Shown one piece after another: positions 1 through 7,089 of a stretch of 9,770 bases of DNA. This DNA comes from Campylobacteraceae bacterium (GTDB lineage Bacteria > Campylobacterota > Campylobacteria > Campylobacterales > Sulfurovaceae). Below the pieces are notes generated by a model that was given only the letters and a program-made list of their open reading frames with translations, did not search any database and was not told the DNA's origin. The DNA is taken from assembly GCA_027056615.1 (NCBI GenBank), contig JALUKJ010000245.1:1-9770 (forward strand), read 5' to 3'. A program made the translations under genes and the position numbers. Every line of letters begins with the position of its first letter. Position 1 is the stretch's first letter.

Positions 1-234
1 ATATAAAACATGCAATAATTCTGCTGAACCAAAATAGGTTCAAATATATAAATTAAGGAAGCGATAGTAAATAAAAAAATTATCCTTAAATAGGGCATTA
101 AATACTCTAAAATAATAGCTTTGTAGAACTGTTACTAATAAAGAGGATTTATAAAGCTTTATTGATACTCCTCTTTTGATAATAATGGTTCTTTATATTT
201 AAATATAGATGCAATTTAAAAAGGGAAAAAAGAG
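1..234. other. Non-coding leader upstream of the operon
   Basis: No convincing gene is present. The three forward frames close early, with stops at 4-6, 35-37 and 54-56. The frame open from 3 to 56 could be the last residues of an upstream gene but is too short to identify. The stretch is extremely A+T-rich. It contains a 7-base inverted repeat (TTAAGGA at 53-59, TCCTTAA at 83-89) and a stronger hairpin at 140-176, listed separately. No JUMPstart/ops element (GGCGGTAG) is seen. A promoter for the operon probably lies here or further upstream. TATATT at 194-199 is a possible -10 box, but A+T-rich DNA gives many such matches and I do not call it. Confidence 0.6.
140..176 (+). terminator. Terminator-like hairpin in the leader
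   Basis: An 8-base perfect inverted repeat, AAAGAGGA (140-147) and TCCTCTTT (169-176), encloses a 21-base loop that contains the 12-base palindrome ATAAAGCTTTAT (151-162). The 3' arm ends in a T-run of four (174-177). It could be a weak intrinsic terminator of an upstream transcript, or a leader structure of this operon. The long loop, short T-run and low G+C content make termination uncertain. Confidence 0.4.
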
Positions 235-963
235 ATGGCATCAGTAATATATTGTAACTCTTCAAATATAGGAGCGTTACTAGAAGAACTTAATTTAGGA
301 TTAAATCTTGGAGATGAAGTCAAATTGAAAATACAATTAGATAAGTCTATATATTATGGATATTTTGTATATCATGGATTTAAAATTAAATCTATTGTAG
401 AGTTTGCAAAAAAAATTATTATAGATATATATAAAATAAAAAGTATACAAATAACCAACGATAAAAAATACTCAATGCTAATAAAATTGCCTCGAACAGG
501 TAAAAATAGTAAAAGAATTTTTGTTTATAAGTTAAGAACAATGCAACCCTATTCAGAATATATACAAGATTTTGTTGTAGAGAAGAATGGTTTAAATAAG
601 GACGGTACAATTAAAAATGATTTTAGAATTACAAAATCGGGAATGTTTTTTAGAAAATACTGGATTGATGAGTTACCTATGTTAATCAATTTTATAAAAG
701 GTGATTTAAAATTAATAGGTGTAAGACCTCTGAGTGATGTAATGTTAAATTCTTATCCTAAAAATTTTGTCCAAGAACGAAATCAATATAAACCAGGATT
801 AATACCTCCATACTATATTGATAAACCAGATTGTTTTGAAGGAATTATTGAATCAGAAAGACGTTATCTTAAAAAATATGATAAAAATGGAATAGTTACA
901 GATATAGTCTATTTTTGTAAATTTTTAAATGCGATTCTTTTTAGAGGAATTAGAAGTTCATGA
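235..963 (+). CDS. Sugar transferase, short form (initiating polyprenyl-phosphate glycosyl-1-phosphate transferase)
   Basis: 242 aa. The C-terminal two thirds are a bacterial sugar transferase (PF02397) domain: KLRTM at residues 99-103, the Asp-Glu catalytic dyad in WIDELPML (D145, E146), KGDLKLIGVRPL at 155-166 and KPGLIPPYY at 186-194. Such enzymes move a sugar-1-phosphate onto undecaprenyl phosphate at the inner membrane and start O-antigen, capsule or glycan synthesis. The first 80 residues are odd: the usual hydrophobic anchor or re-entrant helix before the phosphotransferase core is not recognisable. The C-terminal sequence recalls the sugar transferases of Bacteroidetes that carry a much longer N-terminal region, so this could be a trimmed member of that group. 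The ATG at 235 is preceded by AAGGGA (221-226) and an in-frame stop at 217-219, so no longer form is possible without a frameshift. Its stop overlaps the next start (ATGA). Confidence 0.8.
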   Translation: MASVIYCNSSNIGALLEELNLGLNLGDEVKLKIQLDKSIYYGYFVYHGFKIKSIVEFAKKIIIDIYKIKSIQITNDKKYSMLIKLPRTGKNSKRIFVYKLRTMQPYSEYIQDFVVEKNGLNKDGTIKNDFRITKSGMFFRKYWIDELPMLINFIKGDLKLIGVRPLSDVMLNSYPKNFVQERNQYKPGLIPPYYIDKPDCFEGIIESERRYLKKYDKNGIVTDIVYFCKFLNAILFRGIRSS

Positions 964-2129
964 GTAAAATAGAGTATGACTATTTAATAGTTGGAGCAGG
1001 TATTATTGGTTTGACAATAGCCTATGAGCTTTTAAAACGAGATAAACTGCTTAGGATTGCTATTGTTGAAAAAGAGTCCAATGTAGCACAACATGCTAGT
1101 GGAAGAAACAGTGGTGTTTTACATTCTGGATTTTACTACAGTTCAGAGAGTTTAAAGGCTAAGTTTACCGTTAATGGTAATAAAAAGATGAAAGAGTTTT
1201 GCAAAGATAATAATATCTTTGTGAACTCTACTAAAAAATTAGTTGTTGCTAAAGATGAAAAGGAGTTAGAGGGAATTTATGAACTACATAGAAGAGCTAA
1301 AGTAAATGGTGTTGAGACAAAAATTATTGATGAAGATGAGGTAAAGAAGATTGATTCAAATGTTAAAACATATAAAAAAGCACTCTTCTCTCCATCTACA
1401 GCAAGTGTAGACCCTAAAGAGGTCTGTTTAAGATTAAAAGAGGTATTGCAAAAGCAAGGTGTTAATTTTTACTTTAATACTTCATTTGAAAAAAGTAATT
1501 TAAAATATGACTATTTAATCAATTCAGCAGGACTATATGCCGATAAGATAGCTAAAAAGTTTGGATTGGCAAAAGAGTATACAATGCTTCCATTTAAAGG
1601 GATATATTTAAAATATTTAGAAGATAAAACAGCTATTAAAACAAATATATATCCTGTTCCTAACTTAGCTAACCCTTTTCTTGGTGTTCATTATACTATT
1701 ACTGTTGAGGGAGATATTAAGATTGGTCCAACAGCCATTCCAGCATTTTGGAGAGAGAATTATAGAGGTTGGAACAATTTTGTCTTTTCTGAGTTTATAG
1801 AGGTTTTGTACTATGCTAGTAAACTATTTCTCTTGAACTCATTTAATTTTAGAGCATTGGCATTAAGTGAAATGCAAAATTATAATAGAAAAATATTTAT
1901 AGAAAAAGCTAGAGATATGGTTTTTTCTATAGGGAATGACTTTAAAGCTATTCCTCCTGGAATTCGGGCACAACTATTAAATACTAGAACCAATGAGTTG
2001 ATTCAAGATTTTGTAGTTGAGCATACAGATACATCAACACATATTTTAAATGCAGTAAGTCCAGCATTTACTTGCTCTTTTGCTTTTGCTCAATATGTTG
2101 TTGATGAAATATATAAAAATAGAGGATAA
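960..2129 (+). CDS. lhgO: FAD-dependent oxidoreductase, L-2-hydroxyglutarate oxidase (LhgO) family
   Basis: 389 aa, the usual length for LhgO/YgaF. The N-terminal Rossmann FAD motif is GAGIIG (residues 12-17), with E37 (IVEKES) placed to bind the ribose. The family signature SGRNSGVLHSGFYY (47-60), the NSAGLYAD segment (188-195), YPVPNLANPFLGVH (231-244), PPGIRAQ (332-338) and the C-terminal NAVSPAFTCSFA (364-375) match the E. coli enzyme that oxidises L-2-hydroxyglutarate to 2-oxoglutarate and passes electrons to quinones. The start overlaps the sugar transferase stop by 4 bases, and the next gene follows after 4 bases. This operon position suggests a role tied to sugar biosynthesis, perhaps removal of 2-hydroxyglutarate made by a 3-dehydrogenase of the WbpB/WlbA type. 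That is inference. Another hydroxyacid or amino-acid substrate is possible. The family call is strong and the substrate less so. Confidence 0.85.
   Translation: MSKIEYDYLIVGAGIIGLTIAYELLKRDKLLRIAIVEKESNVAQHASGRNSGVLHSGFYYSSESLKAKFTVNGNKKMKEFCKDNNIFVNSTKKLVVAKDEKELEGIYELHRRAKVNGVETKIIDEDEVKKIDSNVKTYKKALFSPSTASVDPKEVCLRLKEVLQKQGVNFYFNTSFEKSNLKYDYLINSAGLYADKIAKKFGLAKEYTMLPFKGIYLKYLEDKTAIKTNIYPVPNLANPFLGVHYTITVEGDIKIGPTAIPAFWRENYRGWNNFVFSEFIEVLYYASKLFLLNSFNFRALALSEMQNYNRKIFIEKARDMVFSIGNDFKAIPPGIRAQLLNTRTNELIQDFVVEHTDTSTHILNAVSPAFTCSFAFAQYVVDEIYKNRG
2121..2126 (+). promoter_or_regulatory. Ribosome binding site fixing the SDR start
   Basis: AGAGGA lies 7 bases before the ATG at 2134 and overlaps the end of the lhgO-like gene. 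The frame stays open upstream from a TTG at 2080. That longer form would put 18 extra residues ahead of the Rossmann fold inside the previous gene and has no comparable site, so 2134 is preferred. Confidence 0.65.
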
Positions 2130-2133
2130 AAAG

Positions 2134-3117
2134 ATGTCAAACAGATTAGAAAATTCAAGAGTTTTAGTTATTGGTGCTGCAGGTTTTATTGGTGGGTTTG
2201 TAGTAAAAGAACTACTTAAAGAGCCAGTAAAAGAGGTTATTATTTACGATAACTTTACACGTGGAAAGATGGAGAATCTTGAAGAATCATTAAAAGATGA
2301 GAGATGTTCTATTTTTCCTTATGGTGGTGATGTACGTGAAATTGATATTTTAGACAAAGCAATGGAGGGAGTAGACTATGTTTTTCATCTAGCAGCTATG
2401 TGGCTACTCCACTGTAAGGATTTTCCAAGAACAGCCTTTGATGTAAATATTGCAGGAACATTTAATGTTTTAGAGGCATGTGTTAAACACAATGTCAAAA
2501 AGCTTATCTATTCATCTTCTGCCTCGGTCTATGGTGATGCTGTAAAAGTACCTATGACCGAAGAGCATCCATTTAACAATAGAAACTTTTATGGTGCAAC
2601 AAAGATAGCAGGTGAAGCTATGTGTACAGCATATAATGATAGATATGGTTTAGAGGTAATTGGATTGCGATATATGAATGTTTATGGTCCTGGACAAGAC
2701 CAACATGCAGTATATAGTGGTGTTGTACCCATTGTTTTAAATAAAATTGACCGTAATGAAGCTCCTGTGGTTAATGGAGATGGCTCACAAGCTTATGATT
2801 TTATATATGTTGAAGATATAGCAAGATGTAATATTTCAGCAGTAAAATCAGATGTAAAATGTGGTTACTATAATGTAGGTACAGAGGTTCAAACAACCAT
2901 TAAAGAGTTGTGCAACACTATGTTAGAGCTAAAAGAGTCTGATTTAAAAATTCAATATATTCCTTATAGTGAAGATGATGCAAGACAATTGGTTCAAAAT
3001 AGAATTGGTTCAAAAAAGAAGGCAGAAAAAGAGTTAGGCTTTACCTATAAATACTCTTTAAGAGAGGGCTTAAATGCATTAATTGAGTGGAGAGAAGCAA
3101 ATGGAATTAGAGGCTAA
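2134..3117 (+). CDS. NAD-dependent sugar epimerase/dehydratase (extended SDR)
   Basis: 327 aa, typical for the extended short-chain dehydrogenase/reductase family acting on nucleotide sugars. The NAD-binding glycine motif is GAAGFIG (residues 14-20). D39 at the end of strand 2 fits NAD rather than NADP. The catalytic residues are in SSSASVYG (127-134) and YGATK (Y153, K157). LRYMNVYGPGQ (178-188) and the RPL-less but otherwise normal C-terminal substrate domain follow, with DFIYVEDIA at 222-230. The best match in style is the UDP-glucose/UDP-GlcNAc 4-epimerase or 4,6-dehydratase branch. Sequence alone does not separate the two. As it sits directly before a DegT aminotransferase it could make the keto-sugar that the aminotransferase uses, or set the stereochemistry of the precursor. 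The start at 2134 is supported by AGAGGA. The segment HLAAMWLLHCKDFP (85-98) looks characteristic of a subgroup. Confidence 0.85.
   Translation: MSNRLENSRVLVIGAAGFIGGFVVKELLKEPVKEVIIYDNFTRGKMENLEESLKDERCSIFPYGGDVREIDILDKAMEGVDYVFHLAAMWLLHCKDFPRTAFDVNIAGTFNVLEACVKHNVKKLIYSSSASVYGDAVKVPMTEEHPFNNRNFYGATKIAGEAMCTAYNDRYGLEVIGLRYMNVYGPGQDQHAVYSGVVPIVLNKIDRNEAPVVNGDGSQAYDFIYVEDIARCNISAVKSDVKCGYYNVGTEVQTTIKELCNTMLELKESDLKIQYIPYSEDDARQLVQNRIGSKKKAEKELGFTYKYSLREGLNALIEWREANGIRG
3109..3113 (+). promoter_or_regulatory. Ribosome binding site fixing the aminotransferase start
   Basis: AGAGG lies 8 bases before the ATG at 3122, an arrangement close to that before the SDR gene. Upstream in-frame starts (TTG at 3083, ATG at 3101) lie inside the SDR gene and add residues with no family resemblance, so 3122 is chosen. 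Confidence 0.6.
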
Positions 3118-3121
3118 AGAG

Positions 3122-4306
3122 ATGAATATACCTATTACTAAAACTATCTTTGGAAAAGAGGAAGCAGAGGCGATTGTAAAACCTTTGGAGACAGGTTGGG
3201 TTGTACAAGGTCCAAATGTTGTAAAGTTTCAAGAGATGTTTACTCATTTTACAGGAGCTAAACATGCACATGCAACAACAAATTGTACCACTGCTCTTCA
3301 TCTTGGATTAGAAGCAATGGGAATTGGTAGGGGAGATAAGGTCATAGTTCCTTCTTTTACCTATATTGCTTCTGCCAATGCCGTTGAGTATACAGGAGCA
3401 GAAGTTGTTTTTTGTGATATTAATTTAAGAACTTTTAATATAGATGAGAGACAACTTGAAACACTGATTAAAAATGATAGTTCAATAAAAGCCATTATGC
3501 CTGTAAATCTTTTTGGCTTATGTTCCAATATGCCTTATATTATGGAGTTGGCAAAGAGATATAATTTAAAAGTCATAGAGGATTCTGCTTGTGGTTTTGA
3601 TGGTTGGATAGGAGAGAGACACTCTGGAACATTTGGAGATGTAGGTTGTTTCTCTTTTCACCCTAGAAAATCTATCTGTACAGGAGAGGGTGGAATGCTC
3701 ATTACAAATAGTGATGATTTAGCCAATGTAGTATCTCAATTAAAAGACCATGGAGCATCTAAATCTGACTTACAACGGCATAAAGAGAGAGGTGGGTCAC
3801 TACTTCCTGACTTTACAATGAGAGGCTATAACTATCGTATGACAGATATGCAAGGGGCATTGGGTGTTTGCCAAATGAACAAAAAAGAGTATATTATGAG
3901 TGGAAGAAGAGAGGTTGCTTCTAAATATGATAGTGCATTAAAAGATATTTCTGAACTTATAACTCCTTTTACCCCCAAAGAGTATAAGCATGGTTATCAA
4001 TCTTATGTCTGTATATTTACAGATGGTGAAGATATTTCCAATTTAACTAAAGAGCAGATAGATAGAATTAATATTAAACGTAATATCTTTATGGAAAAAC
4101 TCGAAGAGAAAAATATTGCAACTAGACAAGGAACTCATGCTGTTCATACTCTGGGATATTATAAAGAGAAAAACTCATTTAATGATGAAGATTTTTTGAG
4201 CTCCTATGCAGGAGATAGACTCTCTATTGCCCTTCCTCTCTATGCAGGAATGAGTAATGATGAGTTTGATTATGTCATTAGCAATATAAAAGAGGCATTA
4301 GCATAA
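3122..4306 (+). CDS. DegT/DnrJ/EryC1/StrS-family PLP-dependent sugar aminotransferase
   Basis: 394 aa, the family's usual size. PLP fold features are clear: TTNCTTALHLGL (52-63) for cofactor phosphate binding, VPSFTYIASANAV (76-88), IEDSACGFDG (152-161) with D154 to contact the pyridine nitrogen, and FSFHPRKSICTGEGG (177-191) with K183 as the Schiff-base lysine. The family transfers an amino group, normally from glutamate, to a 3- or 4-keto nucleotide sugar. Lying 4 bases after an SDR gene and ahead of N-modifying enzymes, it probably makes the amino sugar that is later formylated, acetylated or amidinated. A WbpE-like role at C3 of a uronic acid or a 4-amination are both open. The next gene starts one base after its stop. 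The fold and reaction type are certain; the sugar is unknown. Confidence 0.9.
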   Translation: MNIPITKTIFGKEEAEAIVKPLETGWVVQGPNVVKFQEMFTHFTGAKHAHATTNCTTALHLGLEAMGIGRGDKVIVPSFTYIASANAVEYTGAEVVFCDINLRTFNIDERQLETLIKNDSSIKAIMPVNLFGLCSNMPYIMELAKRYNLKVIEDSACGFDGWIGERHSGTFGDVGCFSFHPRKSICTGEGGMLITNSDDLANVVSQLKDHGASKSDLQRHKERGGSLLPDFTMRGYNYRMTDMQGALGVCQMNKKEYIMSGRREVASKYDSALKDISELITPFTPKEYKHGYQSYVCIFTDGEDISNLTKEQIDRINIKRNIFMEKLEEKNIATRQGTHAVHTLGYYKEKNSFNDEDFLSSYAGDRLSIALPLYAGMSNDEFDYVISNIKEALA

Positions 4307-4307
4307 T

Positions 4308-6311
4308 ATGTGTGGAATTGTAGGAGCATTGTCTCTAAATAGACCATCGGTAAATATTAACTATGCAAAACCTATGGCAGATAAGATAGCCCATCGTGGA
4401 CCAGATGATGCTGGGTATCTTTTTGTCCATACTGGAACTAGACATACAAATAGTGTCTCTTTTTACCATAATCTTACCGATTATAAATTTAAAGATATAG
4501 AAGATATGCTACCTATTATTGAGTCTGACTCTGTGCAGAGTGAGTTAAACTCTCATGATTATGATTTATATATGGGACACAGAAGATTGTCTATTTTAGA
4601 TATTTCACGTGCTGGTCATCAACCAATGAGTGATTTATCTAAAAATATTTGGATAGTCTATAATGGAGAGATTTATAACTTTAAAGAGTTACGTGTAGAG
4701 CTTGAAAAGTTGGGGCATATTTTTAAAAGCAATACAGATACAGAAGTTATTATCTATGCTTATATAGAGTGGGGAATAGAGTGTATCAAAAAATTTAATG
4801 GTATGTTTGCTTTTTCTCTTTATGATAATTTTAAAAAAAAGTTTTATTTGGTACGAGACCGTTATGGAATAAAACCACTATATTATACACTTACCCCTAA
4901 CACCCACACTCTTATATTTGCAAGTGAAATTAAATCTATTTTAGAATATAAAGAGTATCGTAGTGAAATTGATAAAGAGGCTCTTTTGGAGTATTTTACA
5001 TTTCAAAATATATTTACAAACAAGACATTGAATAAAAATATTAAAATTTTAGAAGCTGGTCACTATTTTGAGATAGATTTACAAAGTAGAAAAATTAAAA
5101 AGAGAGAGTATTGGGATTTTGACTTTTCAGAACCACTCAAAGTTAAAGATGAACGAGAATATATCGAAGAGTTAGATAGACTCTTTAATCAAGCAGTAAA
5201 ACGACAACTTGTATCTGATGTTCCTGTTGGAAGCTATCTAAGTGGTGGAATGGACAGTGGTTCAATTACAGCTATTGCCTCTAAACACTTTAGAGATAGT
5301 AATAACTATTTGCAAACGTTTACAGTTGGATTTGATTTAAGTAGTGCTAGTGGAATGGAGCTTAGTTTTGATGAGAGGGCTAAGGCTGAATATATGTCTT
5401 ATAAATTTAAGACCGAACACTATGAGATGGTTTTAAAATCAGGAGATATGGAACGATGTATGCCCAATTTTTCTTATCATCTTGAAGAGCCAAGAGTTGG
5501 ACAGAGCTACCCAAACTACTATGCAGCTAAATTAGCAAGTAAGTTTGTAAAAGTTGTACTTTCTGGTGCAGGAGGAGATGAACTCTTTGCAGGTTATCCA
5601 TGGAGATACTACAGAGCTACAAATAATAAAAATTTTGATGATTATATAGATAAATATTATAGTTTTTGGAAAAGGTTGATTGACAATAGAGATGTAAATA
5701 GTGTCTTTTCTCCAATAAAAGATGAGGTTAAAGATATTTGGACAAGAGATATTTTTGCAAATGTATTTAAGACCCCCTCTTCATTACAGACTCCAGAAGA
5801 GTATATAAATCACTCTTTATATTTTGAGGCTAAAACGTTTTTACATGGACTACTTGTAGTAGAAGATAAGTTATCAATGGCTCACTCCATTGAGACAAGA
5901 GTTCCCTTTTTAGATAATGATTTAGTTGATTTTGCTCAAAAAGTTCCTGTGAATATGAAGCTTGGAAACTTAAAACAGGTAATCAGAATGGATGAAAATG
6001 AGATTGGAAAGATGCAAAAAACAAATGACGGCAAAACTCTATTACGAAAGGCTATGAGTAGGTATATTCCTGAAGATATACATAAAGCTGTCAAGCAGGG
6101 CTTTAGCTCACCTGATAATAGCTGGTTTAAAGGAGATAGCATAGAGTTTGTAAAAGATAGGCTTTTAAATGATAATGCTAATATCTATAAATATATGGAT
6201 AAATCCTCAGTACAAAAGCTTATTTATGAGCATTTAAATGGAGATACTAATAGAAGACTCTTTATTTGGAGTCTTTTAAATTTTGAAGAGTGGAGCAGTA
6301 TTTATGAGTAA
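4308..6311 (+). CDS. asnB: Asparagine synthetase-like glutamine-dependent amidotransferase (AsnB family)
   Basis: 667 aa. The N-terminal class II glutaminase domain begins MCGIVG with Cys2 as nucleophile and has HRGPDDAG (29-36), NGEIYNF (119-125) and NTDTE (142-146). The C-terminal synthetase domain has the PP-loop SGGMDS (312-317), LSGAGGDELFAGY (418-430) and a later RVPFLDNDLVDFA segment. It would use glutamine and ATP to turn a carboxylate into an amide. In surface-polysaccharide loci such proteins (WbpS, WbtH types) are thought to amidate uronic acids rather than aspartate, which fits this context. Compared with E. coli AsnB there is an extra stretch of roughly 45 residues (about 41-88) between HRGPDD and GHRRLSILD. 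AGAGG at 4291-4295 is the likely ribosome site. The gene overlaps the formyltransferase by 8 bases. Ordinary asparagine synthesis cannot be excluded. Confidence 0.88.
   Translation: MCGIVGALSLNRPSVNINYAKPMADKIAHRGPDDAGYLFVHTGTRHTNSVSFYHNLTDYKFKDIEDMLPIIESDSVQSELNSHDYDLYMGHRRLSILDISRAGHQPMSDLSKNIWIVYNGEIYNFKELRVELEKLGHIFKSNTDTEVIIYAYIEWGIECIKKFNGMFAFSLYDNFKKKFYLVRDRYGIKPLYYTLTPNTHTLIFASEIKSILEYKEYRSEIDKEALLEYFTFQNIFTNKTLNKNIKILEAGHYFEIDLQSRKIKKREYWDFDFSEPLKVKDEREYIEELDRLFNQAVKRQLVSDVPVGSYLSGGMDSGSITAIASKHFRDSNNYLQTFTVGFDLSSASGMELSFDERAKAEYMSYKFKTEHYEMVLKSGDMERCMPNFSYHLEEPRVGQSYPNYYAAKLASKFVKVVLSGAGGDELFAGYPWRYYRATNNKNFDDYIDKYYSFWKRLIDNRDVNSVFSPIKDEVKDIWTRDIFANVFKTPSSLQTPEEYINHSLYFEAKTFLHGLLVVEDKLSMAHSIETRVPFLDNDLVDFAQKVPVNMKLGNLKQVIRMDENEIGKMQKTNDGKTLLRKAMSRYIPEDIHKAVKQGFSSPDNSWFKGDSIEFVKDRLLNDNANIYKYMDKSSVQKLIYEHLNGDTNRRLFIWSLLNFEEWSSIYE
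6292..6295 (+). promoter_or_regulatory. Ribosome binding site deciding the formyltransferase start
   Basis: GGAG lies 8 bases before the ATG at 6304, inside the end of the asnB-like gene. An in-frame TTG at 6283 would add seven residues but has no clear site, and the beta-strand MSKLRFAFLG begins naturally at 6304. Confidence 0.55.
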
Positions 6312-7089
6312 ATTAAGGTTTGCATTTTTAGGTGCGACTAATTATAGTAAAGAGCTACTTCTATTTTTAATAGAGAATGGGTTAGAACCCACAATGATTT
6401 TTTCAATACCAGAAGAGTTTGATATTTCATACAGTGAAAAAAAAGTAAAAAATATAAATTATGCAGATTTAAAGTCTATTGCAAAAGAGTATAAAATTGA
6501 CTATTATGAAGTTAATTCATCAGATAAAAAGTTAAATGATTACAATGAAATTATAAAAAATAAGAATTTAGATTTATTACTTGTTCTTGGTTGGTATTAT
6601 ATGATTCCTAAAAAAATTAGAGAGTTAACTACTTATGGAGCATGGGGTATACATGCTTCTTTATTGCCTAAATATGCTGGAGGAGCACCTTTGAATTGGG
6701 CAATTATTAATGGTGAAAAAGAGACAGGCGTTACACTCTTTAGAATGGAAGATGGTGTTGATGATGGAGATATTATTGCACAAAAATCATATAGTATTGA
6801 GTATGAAGATACGATTAAAGAGGTTTATGTAAAAGCAACAGATGCTTCTAAAAAAATTTTAAACAAGGTATTACATAATATTAACAATGTTGTATTTAAA
6901 GCTCAAAATAAAAAAAATATAGAGGTCTATCCTCAACGTAAACCAGAAGATGGAGAGATAGATTTTTCAAAGACTTCAATAGAATTATATAACTTTATAC
7001 GAGCACAATCTTCTCCTTATCCTGGTGCTTTCATAAGAACAATTGATGGTAAAAAAATAATAATAGAGAAAGTGAGGATAGAAAATTGA
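6304..7089 (+). CDS. Formyltransferase of the methionyl-tRNA formyltransferase/ArnA type, probably sugar N-formyltransferase
   Basis: 261 aa, shorter than true Fmt (about 310 aa). The N-terminal formyl-transferase domain starts KLRFAFLGATNYS. The catalytic segment is GIHASLLPKYAGGAPLNW (115-132), followed by GEKETGVTLFRM and GVDDGD (151-156). H117 and D153 match the catalytic His and Asp of Fmt and ArnA, but the position of the catalytic Asn is Gly115. A C-terminal subdomain with RKPEDGEID (212-220) and SSPYPGAF (236-243) follows the Fmt_C pattern. The family moves a formyl group from N10-formyltetrahydrofolate to an amine. Placed after an aminotransferase in a glycan operon, the likely acceptor is an amino sugar nucleotide. 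It overlaps asnB by 8 bases and the next gene by 4. Initiator-tRNA formylation is unlikely given length and context. Confidence 0.82.
   Translation: MSKLRFAFLGATNYSKELLLFLIENGLEPTMIFSIPEEFDISYSEKKVKNINYADLKSIAKEYKIDYYEVNSSDKKLNDYNEIIKNKNLDLLLVLGWYYMIPKKIRELTTYGAWGIHASLLPKYAGGAPLNWAIINGEKETGVTLFRMEDGVDDGDIIAQKSYSIEYEDTIKEVYVKATDASKKILNKVLHNINNVVFKAQNKKNIEVYPQRKPEDGEIDFSKTSIELYNFIRAQSSPYPGAFIRTIDGKKIIIEKVRIEN
7074..7078 (+). promoter_or_regulatory. Ribosome binding site supporting a TTG start
   Basis: GAGGA is 7 bases before the TTG at 7086, a good Shine-Dalgarno match at good spacing. This decides for the TTG start, since the first in-frame ATG lies after the cysteine motifs that the family needs. 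Confidence 0.65.

Noticed and set aside
419..610. Minus-strand open frame of 63 codons opposite the sugar transferase
   Set aside because: It lies wholly within a recognised plus-strand gene, has no family resemblance, and hydrophobic content is explained by A+T-rich antisense sequence. The same applies to the other short minus-strand frames at 3107-3301, 5936-6142, 8356-8622, 8750-8941 and 9465-9704.
569..2026. Shared peptide IQDFVVE in the sugar transferase (residues 110-116) and the LhgO-like protein (348-354), with similar DNA
   Set aside because: Each copy fits its own family context, codons differ, and no longer repeat surrounds it, so it is most likely coincidence.
2080..2133. Longer N-terminus for the SDR protein from TTG 2080
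   Set aside because: The extra residues overlap the previous gene, precede the Rossmann fold without family match, and a good ribosome site serves ATG 2134.
6304..7089. True methionyl-tRNA formyltransferase (fmt)
   Set aside because: Too short, altered catalytic Asn position, and sits among sugar-modifying genes rather than beside def or tRNA-related genes.
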